From positions 434,001 to 498,000 of the forward strand of contig NZ_QPKV01000003.1 in assembly GCF_003339865.1 (NCBI RefSeq): a stretch of DNA of 64,000 bases, in the 5' to 3' direction. Made by a program: the position numbers and the translations under genes. Below the pieces are notes generated by a model that searched no databases, was not told the origin of the DNA, and saw only the letters and a list, made by a program, of their open reading frames with translations. The stretch comes from Pedobacter chinensis (GTDB lineage Bacteria > Bacteroidota > Bacteroidia > Sphingobacteriales > Sphingobacteriaceae). This document shows positions 9,033-18,918 of the stretch, one piece after another. The stretch's first letter is position 1, and each line of letters opens with the position of its first letter.

Positions 9033-9580
9033 ATTCTTCTTAAGGTAAAACAATACACTTTCTTATTTTGATTTTATAGTGCAGGGCTGGTAATGAAGAC
9101 CAGGCAAGATAATGATATTCTAACCTTTAATAGGGACTTAAGACGCATTTGGTTCGGAGTTGGTTCGGACTTGTGACAATTCTACCCGACTAAACCCCCA
9201 CCTAAATCTGAGTTCAATCTGTACTAATAATTTTGTTTTATGATTTGTACTATACTGAAATACCTTACAATAAGAAAGCATTTTACTACCTGTTGTTTAA
9301 TTTAAAAAGATAACCTTTCCTTATGGATTGATTTAGGAGAAGAAGTCAGCGTTATTGGGATGGGTTAGGAAGCCAGGAAGCAAAAACCGCTCAAATAATT
9401 TCGGGGTTAAAATAATTTCAATCCGGGGTTCGAATGTCTGTCCTTTCTCATCATAAACTTGTTGGTTGTTCAGTTACTGCTTCTCCATTCCAAACTAATT
9501 CAGCTTTTTTCCTTATTTTTGCGTTTTCCGGGCTTTTAGTTTTCTGCTAAATGCCCTGGAATCCTATTTGAAGAATAAAT
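9033..9580. other. Gene-free stretch before prfA
   Basis: No convincing ORF or RNA. It holds a tandem 11-base repeat of TTGGTTCGGA (9149-9158 and 9160-9169), two near copies of a CGGGGTT word around 9401-9430, and a probable prfA promoter box TATTTTTG at 9514-9521, 60 bases before the ATG. Confidence 0.5.
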
Positions 9581-10654
9581 ATGTTAGATAAATTAGAAGC
9601 GATCAAGCTGCGTTGGGAAGATGTAGAGGAGCAATTGAGTAACCCTGACGTGATTCAGGATATGAAACGTTTCGCAGCTTTAAACAAAGAATATAAGGAT
9701 TTAGGCAAGATTGTAGATGAGTACAAGATTTACAAAAATGTAATGAGTAACATTGATGCCAACAAAGAAATTTTAGCGACAGAGAAAGATGCAGAAATGC
9801 GTGAGATGGCTAAAGAAGAGTTGGATTTGATGTTGGCACAACAGGAAGAAATGGAAAGTCGCATCAGGTTGATGTTGATTCCTAAAGATCCTGAAGATGC
9901 TAAAAATGCTGTGTTCGAAATCCGTGGCGGTACAGGTGGTGATGAAGCTGCACTTTTTGCCGGTGATTTGTACCGGATGTATACCCGTTATTTCGAAACC
10001 AAGGGTTGGAGTGTTGAAACCGTTGATGTAACCGAAGGTACTGCCGGTGGTTATAAAGAGGTAGTGCTAAAAGTCAGCGGTGAAGATGTTTATGGCCAGC
10101 TTAAATATGAAAGTGGTGTACACCGTGTTCAACGTGTTCCGGATACAGAAACGCAGGGCCGTGTGCATACTTCTGCTGCATCGGTAGCGGTTTTGCCTGA
10201 AGCAGAAGAGATCGATTTATATATTAACCCTGCAGATATCGAATTGCAAACCTCTCGTTCAGGTGGTGCAGGAGGTCAGAATGTAAATAAGGTTGAAACT
10301 AAGGTGCAATTAACGCACAAACCATCAGGCATAGTGGTGGTTTGCCAGCGCGAACGTTCGCAATTAGGTAACCGTATCATTGCAATGGAGATGTTGCGCA
10401 GTAAACTGTACGATATCGAATTGCAGAAGAAAAATGGTGATATCGCTGCTAAACGTAAAACAATGGTATCAACAGGTGACCGTTCGGCTAAAATCAGAAC
10501 TTATAATTACCCACAGGGTCGTGTTACCGAACACCGTATTGGTTTAACCATGTATAACCTTCCGGCCATTATGGATGGAGATATTCAGGAGATTATTGAT
10601 GCCCTTCAGTTTGCAGAAAATGCAGAGAAGATGCAGGAAGGCGCTGCTAATTAA
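9581..10654 (+). CDS. prfA: Peptide chain release factor 1
   Basis: A 357-residue class I release factor that recognises UAA and UAG and triggers peptidyl-tRNA hydrolysis on the ribosome. GGQ at 231-233 is the hydrolysis motif, in the context [13 protein letters not shown] at 187-189 sits where RF1 has its PxT stop-codon recognition tripeptide; RF2 would have SPF. A tRNA-Asp gene follows about 100 bases downstream. Length is standard. Confidence 0.97.
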   Translation: MLDKLEAIKLRWEDVEEQLSNPDVIQDMKRFAALNKEYKDLGKIVDEYKIYKNVMSNIDANKEILATEKDAEMREMAKEELDLMLAQQEEMESRIRLMLIPKDPEDAKNAVFEIRGGTGGDEAALFAGDLYRMYTRYFETKGWSVETVDVTEGTAGGYKEVVLKVSGEDVYGQLKYESGVHRVQRVPDTETQGRVHTSAASVAVLPEAEEIDLYINPADIELQTSRSGGAGGQNVNKVETKVQLTHKPSGIVVVCQRERSQLGNRIIAMEMLRSKLYDIELQKKNGDIAAKRKTMVSTGDRSAKIRTYNYPQGRVTEHRIGLTMYNLPAIMDGDIQEIIDALQFAENAEKMQEGAAN

Positions 10655-10681
10655 CTGATTAGAAGTTTTTGAAAAAAAAAG

Positions 10682-10712
10682 TTTGCGAATTGAGATATAG
10701 TCTCTATATTTG
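10682..10712 (+). promoter_or_regulatory. Promoter of tRNA-Asp (first copy)
   Basis: TTTG at 10682-10685 and TATATTTG at 10705-10712 are 19 bases apart, a full Bacteroidota -33/-7 promoter. The leader between it and the tRNA contains a CCTC-GAAA-GAGG hairpin and a GTTCT...AGAAC pair. Confidence 0.75.
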
Positions 10713-10757
10713 CAACCTCGAAAGAGGAAGATGTTCTGACTTTAAATAAGAACAAAA

Positions 10758-10831
10758 GGAGTGGTAGTTCAGCTGGTTAGAATGCCTGCCTGTCACGCAG
10801 GAGGTCGCGGGTTCGAGTCCCGTCCATTCCG
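10758..10831 (+). tRNA. tRNA-Asp (anticodon GTC)
   Basis: A 74-nt cloverleaf with acceptor GGAGTGG/CCATTCC and discriminator G. The anticodon arm is CCTGC-CTGTCAC-GCAGG with anticodon GTC, and the T loop is GGTTCGAGTCC. The 3' CCA is not encoded. An identical gene lies at 21599-21672. Confidence 0.97.
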
Positions 10832-10835
10832 CTCA

Positions 10836-10868
10836 AAAGCCTTAACTTGAAAAAGTTGAGGCTTTTTT
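10836..10868 (+). terminator. Terminator of tRNA-Asp (first copy)
   Basis: AAAAGCCTTAACTT and AAGTTGAGGCTTTTTT form a stem with a short A-rich loop and a T tail immediately after the tRNA. Confidence 0.75.
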
Positions 10869-10925
10869 GTGTAATCAATAATTATAATGCGCTCGTTTTC
10901 CGGGAGTGATGAAATAATAAGTCTG

Positions 10926-11140
10926 TCATTGTTGGGGTTTGATATATATATATATATCTCCCGTTGATAGCAATTTTGCTCGAGCTCCAACCAAACAAGC
11001 TCCTGTTTTTTCTAAGGCATTTTTTTCTAAAGGCAGGTACAAGGTCTGCTGCAAAGTGATGTGATCAGCAGTATACAAAGCCATAATAGTAACCGGATTG
11101 TTTTTTGATCGATCAAATGGAACAGGTTTATCTGTAATTT
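10926..11140 (-). pseudogene. Possible decayed gene fragment
   Basis: A minus-strand frame is open for about 70 codons and reads like protein (for example DKPVPFDRSKNNPVTIMALY, then LPLEKNALEKTG). It has no start near its open end and runs into an (AT)8 tract at about 10942-10957, then a stop at 10926-10928. The only ATG (11084) would leave 52 residues. I do not recognise it. It may be the 3' remnant of a lost gene or chance; the rest of 10869-11313 shows nothing else. Confidence 0.25.
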
Positions 11141-11313
11141 CATGATTGGATCATCCCAACTGTTTATGTGTGTAGGCTTATTTTAACCTGTTATTGATCA
11201 TTCCGGTTATTCATCGCGTTGATCTTCCATAACAAGACATCATCTAACTTAAAATACCTTTATTCCACCCAAAAAATAACCCTTTACCGCACAGCCCTAA
11301 AAGCTGCGGTAAG

Positions 11314-12645
11314 TCAGTTCACTTTTCTGCAAATTACCTTTTGTTCACCGTTAATAAATGAGAGGGACACCACCGCCCCGACACTGTCCCTTTCAAAGGT
11401 GACCGCTCTTTGATCTCGTCCGTTATCCAGCAGAAAACTATCCTTTTGCTGACAGTACATTTCTTGTGTAGTGCTTGTTTCGGCCATCAATCGCCGCCGG
11501 ACAGTTCTTACCTCAATAAACTCTCCCGGCCTGAGTTCATATTTTCCTGTGTAACTTTTTAAAGTCGCCTCATCCAGCACTACCTTATTTTGCGCTGGAA
11601 ATTGGTAAGGTTTGCCGCTCACGATGGACACGATCTTAAACGTGATCGCATGCAGCTCCAGGTCTTCCGCATTGCTTAACAGGACAATACAAATATCATC
11701 TTCAGGCACACGGGCGAATTCCGCCTTAAAGCCCCAGATGTCACCGCTGTGCGAGACCAGTTGTTTATCATTTGCGGATTCAATGATCCAGCCGTAGCCG
11801 TAATTCAGCGCAACTGGTGTATAAGCCTCCTTTAATAACGCTGGAGAAACTAATGACCCGGCTTGCAACGCCTTATGAAATTTGCACAGGTCACCTGCCG
11901 TTGAATAAATGGCTCCCGCCGCCTTCGGCTTGTCATAATTGATCAGCTTGGCCACTTCCGCATTTTTATCTTCCGGGAATACCCAGTAGCCTGTAGCTTT
12001 GTGCGGACTCTTCAGCCTCGCAAAGTCGAATGCACTTTGTTGCATACCTGCCGGTTCAAAGATATATTTCCGGATGGCCTCGTAATAGCTCATGTGGCTT
12101 ACCTTTTCTAAAATGTAACCCAAAAGTATATATCCGGAATTACTATAGCGCCAGTCGGTGCCTGGGTCGAAATCCAATGGCCGTGCTTTGAGGCGTTCAA
12201 TAACCGATTCCTCTTCAGCGGCCGACTTGATCGTTTTCGTGCTGTCCGCTTCATGGTCAGATATACCCGATGTATGGCTTAACAGATGTCTGATCGTAAT
12301 ACTATCGCCTTTTGGAAAACCCGGAAAGAATTTACTGAGAGGATCTGTGAGTTGAAGTTTTTTCAACTCGGCCATTTTTAAGGCAAGTGTCGAAGTAAAA
12401 GGTTTGGTCACTGATGCGATCTGGTAAACTGTATGAGCGTCGTTTGGCACCCTTGTTTTTACGTTCTGGTAACCGTAGCCCTTTTGCAGCAGGACCTTGC
12501 CTTTTTGTGTGACTAAAACGGTGCCGTTAAACTTTCGTAGTTTAAAATAAGTGCTCATTAAATAGTCAAGCTGTTGCGAATGGTCCTGGGCCTTCGCAAT
12601 TAAACCAGAGCAGGAAAGCAGGAATAAAAGGAAAAATTTTCTCAT
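11314..12645 (-). CDS. Serine hydrolase of the beta-lactamase (class C / penicillin-binding) family, secreted
   Basis: A 443-residue protein from the ATG at 12645, which gives MRKFFLLFLLSCSGLIAKAQ, a clean signal peptide; the ORF start 21 bases upstream would add a polar stub. Active-site motifs are S78-x-x-K81 (SVTK), Y167-S-N169 and H299-S-G301 (the KTG-like third box). A separate C-terminal beta domain of about 100 residues follows. Members of PF00144 include esterases, D-amino-acid peptidases and peptidoglycan-modifying enzymes, so resistance to beta-lactams should not be assumed. The gene is visibly richer in G+C than its neighbours, which suggests acquisition. It stands alone. Confidence 0.85.
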   Translation of the reverse strand: MRKFFLLFLLSCSGLIAKAQDHSQQLDYLMSTYFKLRKFNGTVLVTQKGKVLLQKGYGYQNVKTRVPNDAHTVYQIASVTKPFTSTLALKMAELKKLQLTDPLSKFFPGFPKGDSITIRHLLSHTSGISDHEADSTKTIKSAAEEESVIERLKARPLDFDPGTDWRYSNSGYILLGYILEKVSHMSYYEAIRKYIFEPAGMQQSAFDFARLKSPHKATGYWVFPEDKNAEVAKLINYDKPKAAGAIYSTAGDLCKFHKALQAGSLVSPALLKEAYTPVALNYGYGWIIESANDKQLVSHSGDIWGFKAEFARVPEDDICIVLLSNAEDLELHAITFKIVSIVSGKPYQFPAQNKVVLDEATLKSYTGKYELRPGEFIEVRTVRRRLMAETSTTQEMYCQQKDSFLLDNGRDQRAVTFERDSVGAVVSLSFINGEQKVICRKVN

Positions 12646-12666
12646 TGTTCTGTTTGCATCCATCAT

Positions 12667-13058
12667 TTACAGTATTTGTGCCAAAAAACCGTGCATTTTT
12701 GCAGAAACAGCGTTTTTCTAACTCACGGGTGTCCGGTTCGAGGTCTGAAACTTTTGTTATCTGCAAGTATAAGACGCAGGCATCTTGCAAAGGTTACAAA
12801 AGGATAATCTCATCAAAGAAGGCAAAAGGCCCTTTAGATAATTGAGATGCACCTCAATTTAACTGACAACATTTCTTAAGCATTATTTAACCTGGGCGCT
12901 TTATTTTGCTGCATGGAAAGTCTCGCATCCCTGATTGGTGGTACAAAATGCTTGGAACAAAATAGATTTTGTAAGTATAAGTTTTAATAGGAAAAAAAAT
13001 GCATTTTAGATTTTTCTAATTACACTTGAATAAGTAACAGGTTTAAATTTCTCGAACA
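12667..13058. other. Intergenic stretch with small inverted repeat
   Basis: Divergent upstream region with no ORF. AATTGAG (12840-12846) and CTCAATT (12853-12859) form a perfect 7-bp inverted repeat around a 6-base loop, a possible operator. Nothing else stands out. Confidence 0.35.
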
Positions 13059-13879
13059 ATGAAAATATTCTTTTTTAGAAAACATAACTTGCTGAATTAT
13101 TGGGCAAAGATACTTATAATGAATGTTTTATCTGTAACTTTAGTTTGTTTTGCTCAAAATCCATCAGATTCGTACAACAACAAAGAAAGTATAATTTTTT
13201 ATAAAGCAAGGTTAGAAATGAATGGCCAGCAGACGACGCTAGCAGACACAATGTTGGTTCGTGGCGTTTTTGTGTTAGAACCTATTAAAAGTTATGAAAC
13301 TCAAGGTCAAACGAATGTAGCTAGTGGAAAAACTGAAACCGTTTCTGAAAAACGTACACTTGAAGCGTATTATTTGACTGATTTGGACAAACGGGTTGGC
13401 ATGATCTTTAAGGTAAAGGACGAACCTAACGATAAAAATATTAAGACTTATGCAATTGAAAATAAAAATGCTGGATATGGTTTAACTCCGGAACCATTTT
13501 TTTTGAAAAGGGGTATACAATTGAGGACTTTAATAAAGTCAAAGATACGGTGTTAAATGGTAGAAATTGCTTCATAATAATGACCAATAAAATGGTTTCA
13601 GCAGAGATTAACTCGATGAAGGATAAGTTATTATTCATTAAAATAGTGATTGACCCGTCAATTGATGGGCAAAATCACTATTTTATAAGCGACGTAATCG
13701 CCAAACATTTCGGAGGAGCTATTGTACTTGTTGAATCAAAATACAAAAGCGGGCTAAGTACCAGCTTAAAGCTTGATTATTTAACCGGATTAACGCCCTA
13801 TTACAAATCGTTGTTTGATAAATATGAAGCGGTATTTAAAACAAATATTGCTCTATTTAGTCGAATGAAAGTTAATTAA
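13059..13879 (+). pseudogene. Frameshifted gene for a secreted protein of unknown function
   Basis: Two overlapping frames (13059-13556, then a frame open to 13879) read as one protein of about 273 residues if the T8 run at 13497-13504 were T9. The first half then continues in frame as EKGYTIEDFNKVKDT and joins the second half, which has good coding character to its stop. The N-terminus has a hydrophobic stretch ending VCFAQ (signal peptide after a Lys/Arg-rich start). I do not recognise the family; the first part resembles GLPGLI-type secreted proteins only loosely. The single-base loss in a homopolymer may be a real mutation, phase variation or a sequencing error. Confidence 0.6.
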
Positions 13880-14061
13880 CTTTAGAATTTTATTTATATA
13901 TCTTTAAGTCATTTTGTTAATGATTCCTTACAATAACCAACATTCCTTCTAAATTGCTCTGATGGAGCCTATTCTTTCTGTGTAGCTTTTATTTCAAAAG
14001 TTATTATGATAGAACAAATCAATTTACTATTGGTAAATTCCTATCCTTCCCAGCGGTTTTT

Positions 14062-14094
14062 AAAAAAAAAGTGCCTCCTTTTTACGGGAGACAC
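14062..14094 (-). terminator. Intrinsic terminator of the susC-susD operon
   Basis: On the minus strand GTGTCTCC and GGAGGCAC form an 8-bp stem (one mismatch) followed by nine T residues, about 95 bases after the susD stop codon. Confidence 0.8.
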
Positions 14095-14129
14095 CTAACC
14101 AATCCAAATTAACCAATTTATTCTTCAAA

Positions 14130-14169
14130 CTGGATTGATTGGGATTTAAACCATCCCAATACAATCCAG
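14130..14169. repeat. Nested inverted repeat after susD
   Basis: CTGGATTG (14130-14137) pairs with CAATCCAG (14162-14169) and inside it GGGAT (14141-14145) pairs with ATCCC (14153-14157). It lies between the susD stop and the T-tailed terminator and may stabilise the 3' end of the mRNA. The rest of 13880-14188 shows nothing else. Confidence 0.6.
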
Positions 14170-14188
14170 TGTCATCAAGTTTGAGGCG

Positions 14189-15919
14189 TTAATATCCGGG
14201 GTTTTGTTTTAGTTTTGGGTTTGCACTCAGGATATCTCTTCCTAGTGGAAAGATCTCTGTATGATTATCAGCATCAGGTTTCTTGTCCCACCAGGTTCCT
14301 TTACTGAATACGTCCCAACGTATCAGATCGGTCCTGCGTCTATTTTCGCCAATAAACTCCCTGCCCCACTCATCTAACATTTCCTGATCTGTAAGTTCAC
14401 TGCCTGCGGCACTAAATAAACTCGGTGAGCCTGCAGGGTAGTTGCGCTTCCTAACCTGATTAAGGAAGTTCGCTGCCTCAGCTTTGTCTCCTGCACGATA
14501 CCTGCATTCGGCCAGTGTATAATAAATTTCAGAAAGCCTGATTTCCGCATAAGCTGAAGTAATACGGTTAGGGTCGGGTGTTGGGTAGATCGGATACTTT
14601 ACCAGAAATACACCCGAATTATGGTCCGCATGGTTCATGTTAGATTCTTTGTCTGCTATTTTGGTGCCAGGTTTAGCATCCAGGAAGAAACCTACCTGAT
14701 CTCTTATAAATAATGCATAAGGCCCTTTGTTTCCTCTAACCGTATCTGTTCTGGTTACTCCGCTTACAGTGGTGGTATATGGGAGATAACCATAAAGAAA
14801 CATTCCCTCACGTTTACTGTCTCCGAGATTTTTATACTTTTTCAGTCTCAGATCATCGGGATATTTCTGAAATTTTACAAATGGTTTTCCTAATGCGTGT
14901 GCGTACTCAACACTGTCTACATCCCGGCCGGGCTGCAAAGCAAATCTTGGGTTTGATTTACCAAAATCAGTGAATCCGCAGTAAAGCGGTGCGGCATCGT
15001 AAGTCATGCCCCAAAAAAACATTCCGCCCTCGTATTGCCAGTGGGTTCTGGCCAGTGTGCCCGGAAAACCGTAAATGACTTCAGAGTTCAGCGTTTTATT
15101 GGTATAGTCAAATGGAGCGTCCCAACGGGTATCCAAAGAATAGTTTCCGTATTTGCCACTTATGATATCGCGGCATACAGTCTCACATTCTGAATATTTA
15201 TCTGTTCCAATATAAACCTTTGCATTCAGGTAAAGACGGGCTAACAAAGATGCAGCCCCTGCTTTTGTCCACCGCCCAATTCCATTTGCACCAAGCTGTT
15301 CGCGGGTAGGAAGGAGCGGAATGGAAGCCCTAAGTTCTGATTCGATGTAACTAAAGGTCTCTTGCGGAGTAGCTTGTGTTCCGCCCTGAGTCGAGTTCTT
15401 TACATCGGTTACAATCTCAATATTTCGGTAAAAATCAAATGCCCGAAGATAAAACCAGGCTCTGAGCGTTCTGAGTTCGGCTTTGAAGTCGTTTAGTTCA
15501 TCGGTGGTAATACTAAGTTTGGCCGGGTCAGTTATTCCTTCCATATCCTGAAGAGAATTGGTTGAAAGTACAATGCCCTGATAAAAATTACGCCATGCAC
15601 CGTTTGTGAATCCGTCTTGAGGTGTCCAGGTGTGGTAATGCATCCGCTGGTAATATCCACCATCCTGCCAGTCACCCTGGCGGTTATAGGTTCCCATCTC
15701 ATCGGTGCAGTCTTCGCCAACGGCGTAAACATCGTTCCCCTGAATACTCCAATAAGCATGTTCAAAAGGACGCAGGAAATCCCGGATTACATCATCCCGG
15801 CGGGTAAGAAAGTTTGCTGCATCAACCTGGTCATAAACATGTTCATCTAATTTTGTACATCCTGCAACCATCATAAGAAAACATAGGACGGTGCTGATCA
15901 TTAATTTATAATTTTTCAT
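14189..15919 (-). CDS. SusD/RagB-family outer-membrane nutrient-binding lipoprotein
   Basis: A 576-residue protein with a lipoprotein signal (MVAGC, Cys at 21). Helical TPR-like repeats in the middle carry the family's hallmark LRAWFYLRAFDFY, and the C-terminal motifs are LAECRYRAGD and FLNQVRKRNY with EFIGENRRRTDLIRWD. SusD proteins cap the SusC barrel at the cell surface and capture oligosaccharides or peptides. It starts 11 bases after the susC stop, so the pair is one operon. Family-normal length. No glycosidase lies directly next to it, so the ligand is unknown. Confidence 0.95.
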   Translation of the reverse strand: MKNYKLMISTVLCFLMMVAGCTKLDEHVYDQVDAANFLTRRDDVIRDFLRPFEHAYWSIQGNDVYAVGEDCTDEMGTYNRQGDWQDGGYYQRMHYHTWTPQDGFTNGAWRNFYQGIVLSTNSLQDMEGITDPAKLSITTDELNDFKAELRTLRAWFYLRAFDFYRNIEIVTDVKNSTQGGTQATPQETFSYIESELRASIPLLPTREQLGANGIGRWTKAGAASLLARLYLNAKVYIGTDKYSECETVCRDIISGKYGNYSLDTRWDAPFDYTNKTLNSEVIYGFPGTLARTHWQYEGGMFFWGMTYDAAPLYCGFTDFGKSNPRFALQPGRDVDSVEYAHALGKPFVKFQKYPDDLRLKKYKNLGDSKREGMFLYGYLPYTTTVSGVTRTDTVRGNKGPYALFIRDQVGFFLDAKPGTKIADKESNMNHADHNSGVFLVKYPIYPTPDPNRITSAYAEIRLSEIYYTLAECRYRAGDKAEAANFLNQVRKRNYPAGSPSLFSAAGSELTDQEMLDEWGREFIGENRRRTDLIRWDVFSKGTWWDKKPDADNHTEIFPLGRDILSANPKLKQNPGY

Positions 15920-15930
15920 TTTTTCCAGTT

Positions 15931-18918
15931 TTAAAAAGTTACCTGTAAACCAAAGATTAGCTGAAGGGTAGAAGGATAATAATTTAAAGAAGTATTTACT
16001 CCCGGAGTAAGCCCATTTACCTGAACAGATTCCGGATCTCCTCCTGTATATTTAGTGAAGGTATGGAGGTTTCTGCCAGCAGCGTAGATTCTTACAGATT
16101 TAAGGTATTTAATGTTTAATGGTTGCTTATAGCCTAAGGAAACATTATCAATTTTTACAAAGGATCCATTTTCAAGGAAATAATCTGAGGCTATTGATGT
16201 TGTCGCATTGCTTTTTAGAAGCGAGTATTTGCTGCTACTGTCATAAGCTGATTTCAGCACGTTTGCATCGCTCTGGCTTGACGGGGTGCCGATGTAAAAC
16301 GCACTTGTATTAAATATTTTGTAACCAAATGTGCCCCGAAGAAAAATTCCAAGGTCAAAACGCTTGTATATGAATGTGTTTCCAAGTGAGGTTATGAATT
16401 TTGGTAAGCCGTTTCCAACAAACTGCTTATCATCATTAGAGGCAAGGTTTGCCTGAACAATTGAACCATCTTTTTTATATACAAGTAAAGCCCCGGCATC
16501 ATTAACACCTGCTGAACGAAGGGTGTAAAATTCGCCTATACTATGGCCTTCCTGAATGCGTTGAATATTTCCTGGAGATCCTGGCGCCGGAAGTCCGGCC
16601 ACATCCTGAAAGGTGCCTCCCTTATAAATATCATTTGAAAAGGAAATAAATTTATTTCTGTTGTAGGCAAAAGTAAGATTCATGTTATAGCTGAAATCGG
16701 TTCCTTTAACTACCTCGCCGCTCAGCGCCAGTTCAATACCATAGTTTTTCATTGTTCCAACATTGGTAAAAGTTGTTGACTGCGTATTCGGAGGAACCGG
16801 AACGGTGTAAGAGCCCAACAGATCTTTATTGGTTCGGATATAATAATCCAGTGATCCGCTTATTCGGCTGTTTAATATTGAAAAGTCTAATCCGAGATTA
16901 AAATTTAGTGATTTCTCCCAGCTCAGGTCGGGGTTAACATTTGAAGAAGGGCCATACACCTGATAGTATTGACCATTATAAGGGAAGTATCCCGCACCTC
17001 CATATAACAAGAGCGAAAGATAGTTGCCGAAATCCTGGTTACCGGTAATTCCATAATCAGTACGGAGTTTAAGTTCATTGATCCATGGAAGAGATGTTTT
17101 AATGAAATTCTCTTCTGAAAGGCGCCATGCTGCTGATACCGCCGGAAAATTTCCCCATTTGTTATTGGCTCCAAATTTTGATGAACCTTCACGTCTTAAA
17201 CTTGCTGTTAAAATATATTTGTTGTCAAAATCATAATTTACCCGGGCGAAAAAAGAAATCAGTGTTGAGCCATTCTGAGTTGAAGCTACAGCTGATTGTC
17301 CTTGTCCTGCTGCACCGCCATTATAAAGTCCTGAGCCCAGGTTATTCCATAAATACGTATCAAAAGGAAAATCATAATTCTGGGCATACATTCTCTTATA
17401 ATTGTATAGTGAATAAGAGTAACCACCCAGAAGTTTGAAATGGTTTTTGCCCAATTGAGCGGCATAGTTTCCCATCCATTCGATGTTCTTCTGGTCATTT
17501 TCCTGCTGTTCCTGCCAAGCAAAATTTGTTTGAGTGATTTTATTGGCTTGTACTATTGATGAAAGTGTGGAAGGTGAGAAATACATATTTTTACTGGAAC
17601 GGCTTATTTCGGAAATCGTAACTGTGGTACTCAGATTTGAAAGAATATTCATTTTCAGCGAGCCATTGATGTCTAGTTCTTTAATTTCGGCCTCCGATTT
17701 AATAAGGTTTGCATTTTCGACAGGGTTATTTGAAAAAAATCCGGTATTGATGTAATTATATTTACCAGCGTCGTTAAAAATTGGATAAGTCGGGTTGAGC
17801 GTAAGTGCATTATTGAAATTTCCCTGATCAGCGTTACTGGTATTCATATACCTTGGCGCTGCTGTTAATGAGGCTACAAACATATTATTATCTGTAGTAT
17901 GGTTGATGTTTATCCTGGCTCCGTATTCTCTTTTATGTGCACGTAAGTCAATCCCGTCTGCGTCCCGGTAATCACCCGAAGCGAAATAGTTGGTTTTAGC
18001 CGACCCTCCTGAAAACTGCACGGTATGTTTTTGCGCAAAAGCCGGTGAATTTGTGACTGCATCAAGCCAGTCTGTTCTTCCCTTATAATCCTGCCCTTGC
18101 TTATTGGCCACCCGGTTTGCAATAAATTCATCAGCTGTTAAATTTTCCAAACGATTGGTTAAATAATCGAAGCTGGTATAACCATCGTAAAACATCTGAG
18201 ATTGGGCACCTCCTTTTTTTGTTGTGATAATGATCACGCCGTTACTTCCCCTTGTGCCGTAAATAGCGGATGCGGCACCACCTTTTAAAACATCAATACT
18301 TTCAATATCATTCTGGTTTATATTGTCAATGTTTCCGCCAGGCACTCCGTTAACAACATAAAGCGGACCTAACCCGGCGCTGCGCGAAGATACTCCCCTT
18401 AGCTGGATGTTTGGGCTTGAATTCGGATCAGCACTAGCTGTATTGGTGATGTTTAGCCCTGCAACTTTTCCTTGAAGTGACATCAGTGGGTTATTTGCAG
18501 CAACGGTTAGCAGGTCTTTTGAAGAAACATGGGTAATTGCACTTGAAACCTCCCGTTTATCCAGAGTTCCGTAGCCTACGCTTACCACAACAACCTCCTG
18601 GAGATCATTTGATGTTGAACTTAGGGTAACGTTGATCGTATTCGCCTCTGTAACGGGCATCGTTCTCGTTTGAAAACCGATATATGAAAATGTAATTGAT
18701 TTAGCATTAACCGGTATGGTAATGGTATATTTTCCTTGTGTGTTTGTCGAAGTATTCGATGATTTTAAATTGTCTGCCACAGTAACCCCGGAAAGCGCTG
18801 TTCCGTTTGCCATATCGGTTACTGTTCCGGTAATCACTCTGGTTTGCGCTTTTGCGGAGAATGTACTTATACAAAGAAGTAAGCTGGTGCTCAGCAATAG
18901 TAAAAATTTCCTGTACAT
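15931..18918 (-). CDS. SusC/RagA-family TonB-linked outer-membrane transporter
   Basis: A 995-residue protein: signal peptide ending AKAQ, a carboxypeptidase-regulatory-like domain (about 26-105), a plug with the TonB-box region VVVVSVGYGTLDKREVSSA, the SusC signature LYVVNGVPGG and SIDVLKGGAASAIYGTRGSN, then a 22-strand barrel ending in ...LIFGLQVTF with a terminal aromatic residue. With SusD it imports a glycan or peptide, powered by TonB/ExbBD such as that encoded at 34.9-37.8 kb. The SusR-like regulator is divergent 760 bases upstream. No sigma/anti-sigma domain is fused to it. Confidence 0.96.
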   Translation of the reverse strand: MYRKFLLLLSTSLLLCISTFSAKAQTRVITGTVTDMANGTALSGVTVADNLKSSNTSTNTQGKYTITIPVNAKSITFSYIGFQTRTMPVTEANTINVTLSSTSNDLQEVVVVSVGYGTLDKREVSSAITHVSSKDLLTVAANNPLMSLQGKVAGLNITNTASADPNSSPNIQLRGVSSRSAGLGPLYVVNGVPGGNIDNINQNDIESIDVLKGGAASAIYGTRGSNGVIIITTKKGGAQSQMFYDGYTSFDYLTNRLENLTADEFIANRVANKQGQDYKGRTDWLDAVTNSPAFAQKHTVQFSGGSAKTNYFASGDYRDADGIDLRAHKREYGARININHTTDNNMFVASLTAAPRYMNTSNADQGNFNNALTLNPTYPIFNDAGKYNYINTGFFSNNPVENANLIKSEAEIKELDINGSLKMNILSNLSTTVTISEISRSSKNMYFSPSTLSSIVQANKITQTNFAWQEQQENDQKNIEWMGNYAAQLGKNHFKLLGGYSYSLYNYKRMYAQNYDFPFDTYLWNNLGSGLYNGGAAGQGQSAVASTQNGSTLISFFARVNYDFDNKYILTASLRREGSSKFGANNKWGNFPAVSAAWRLSEENFIKTSLPWINELKLRTDYGITGNQDFGNYLSLLLYGGAGYFPYNGQYYQVYGPSSNVNPDLSWEKSLNFNLGLDFSILNSRISGSLDYYIRTNKDLLGSYTVPVPPNTQSTTFTNVGTMKNYGIELALSGEVVKGTDFSYNMNLTFAYNRNKFISFSNDIYKGGTFQDVAGLPAPGSPGNIQRIQEGHSIGEFYTLRSAGVNDAGALLVYKKDGSIVQANLASNDDKQFVGNGLPKFITSLGNTFIYKRFDLGIFLRGTFGYKIFNTSAFYIGTPSSQSDANVLKSAYDSSSKYSLLKSNATTSIASDYFLENGSFVKIDNVSLGYKQPLNIKYLKSVRIYAAGRNLHTFTKYTGGDPESVQVNGLTPGVNTSLNYYPSTLQLIFGLQVTF

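Noticed and set aside
10793..10990. 65-codon minus-strand frame across the tRNA-Asp gene
   Set aside because: It reads through the antisense of the tRNA and an (AT)8 tract and has no coding character of its own.
11314..12645. Antibiotic-resistance beta-lactamase
   Set aside because: The SxxK, YxN and HxG motifs only show membership of the wide PF00144 family; nothing points to beta-lactam hydrolysis.
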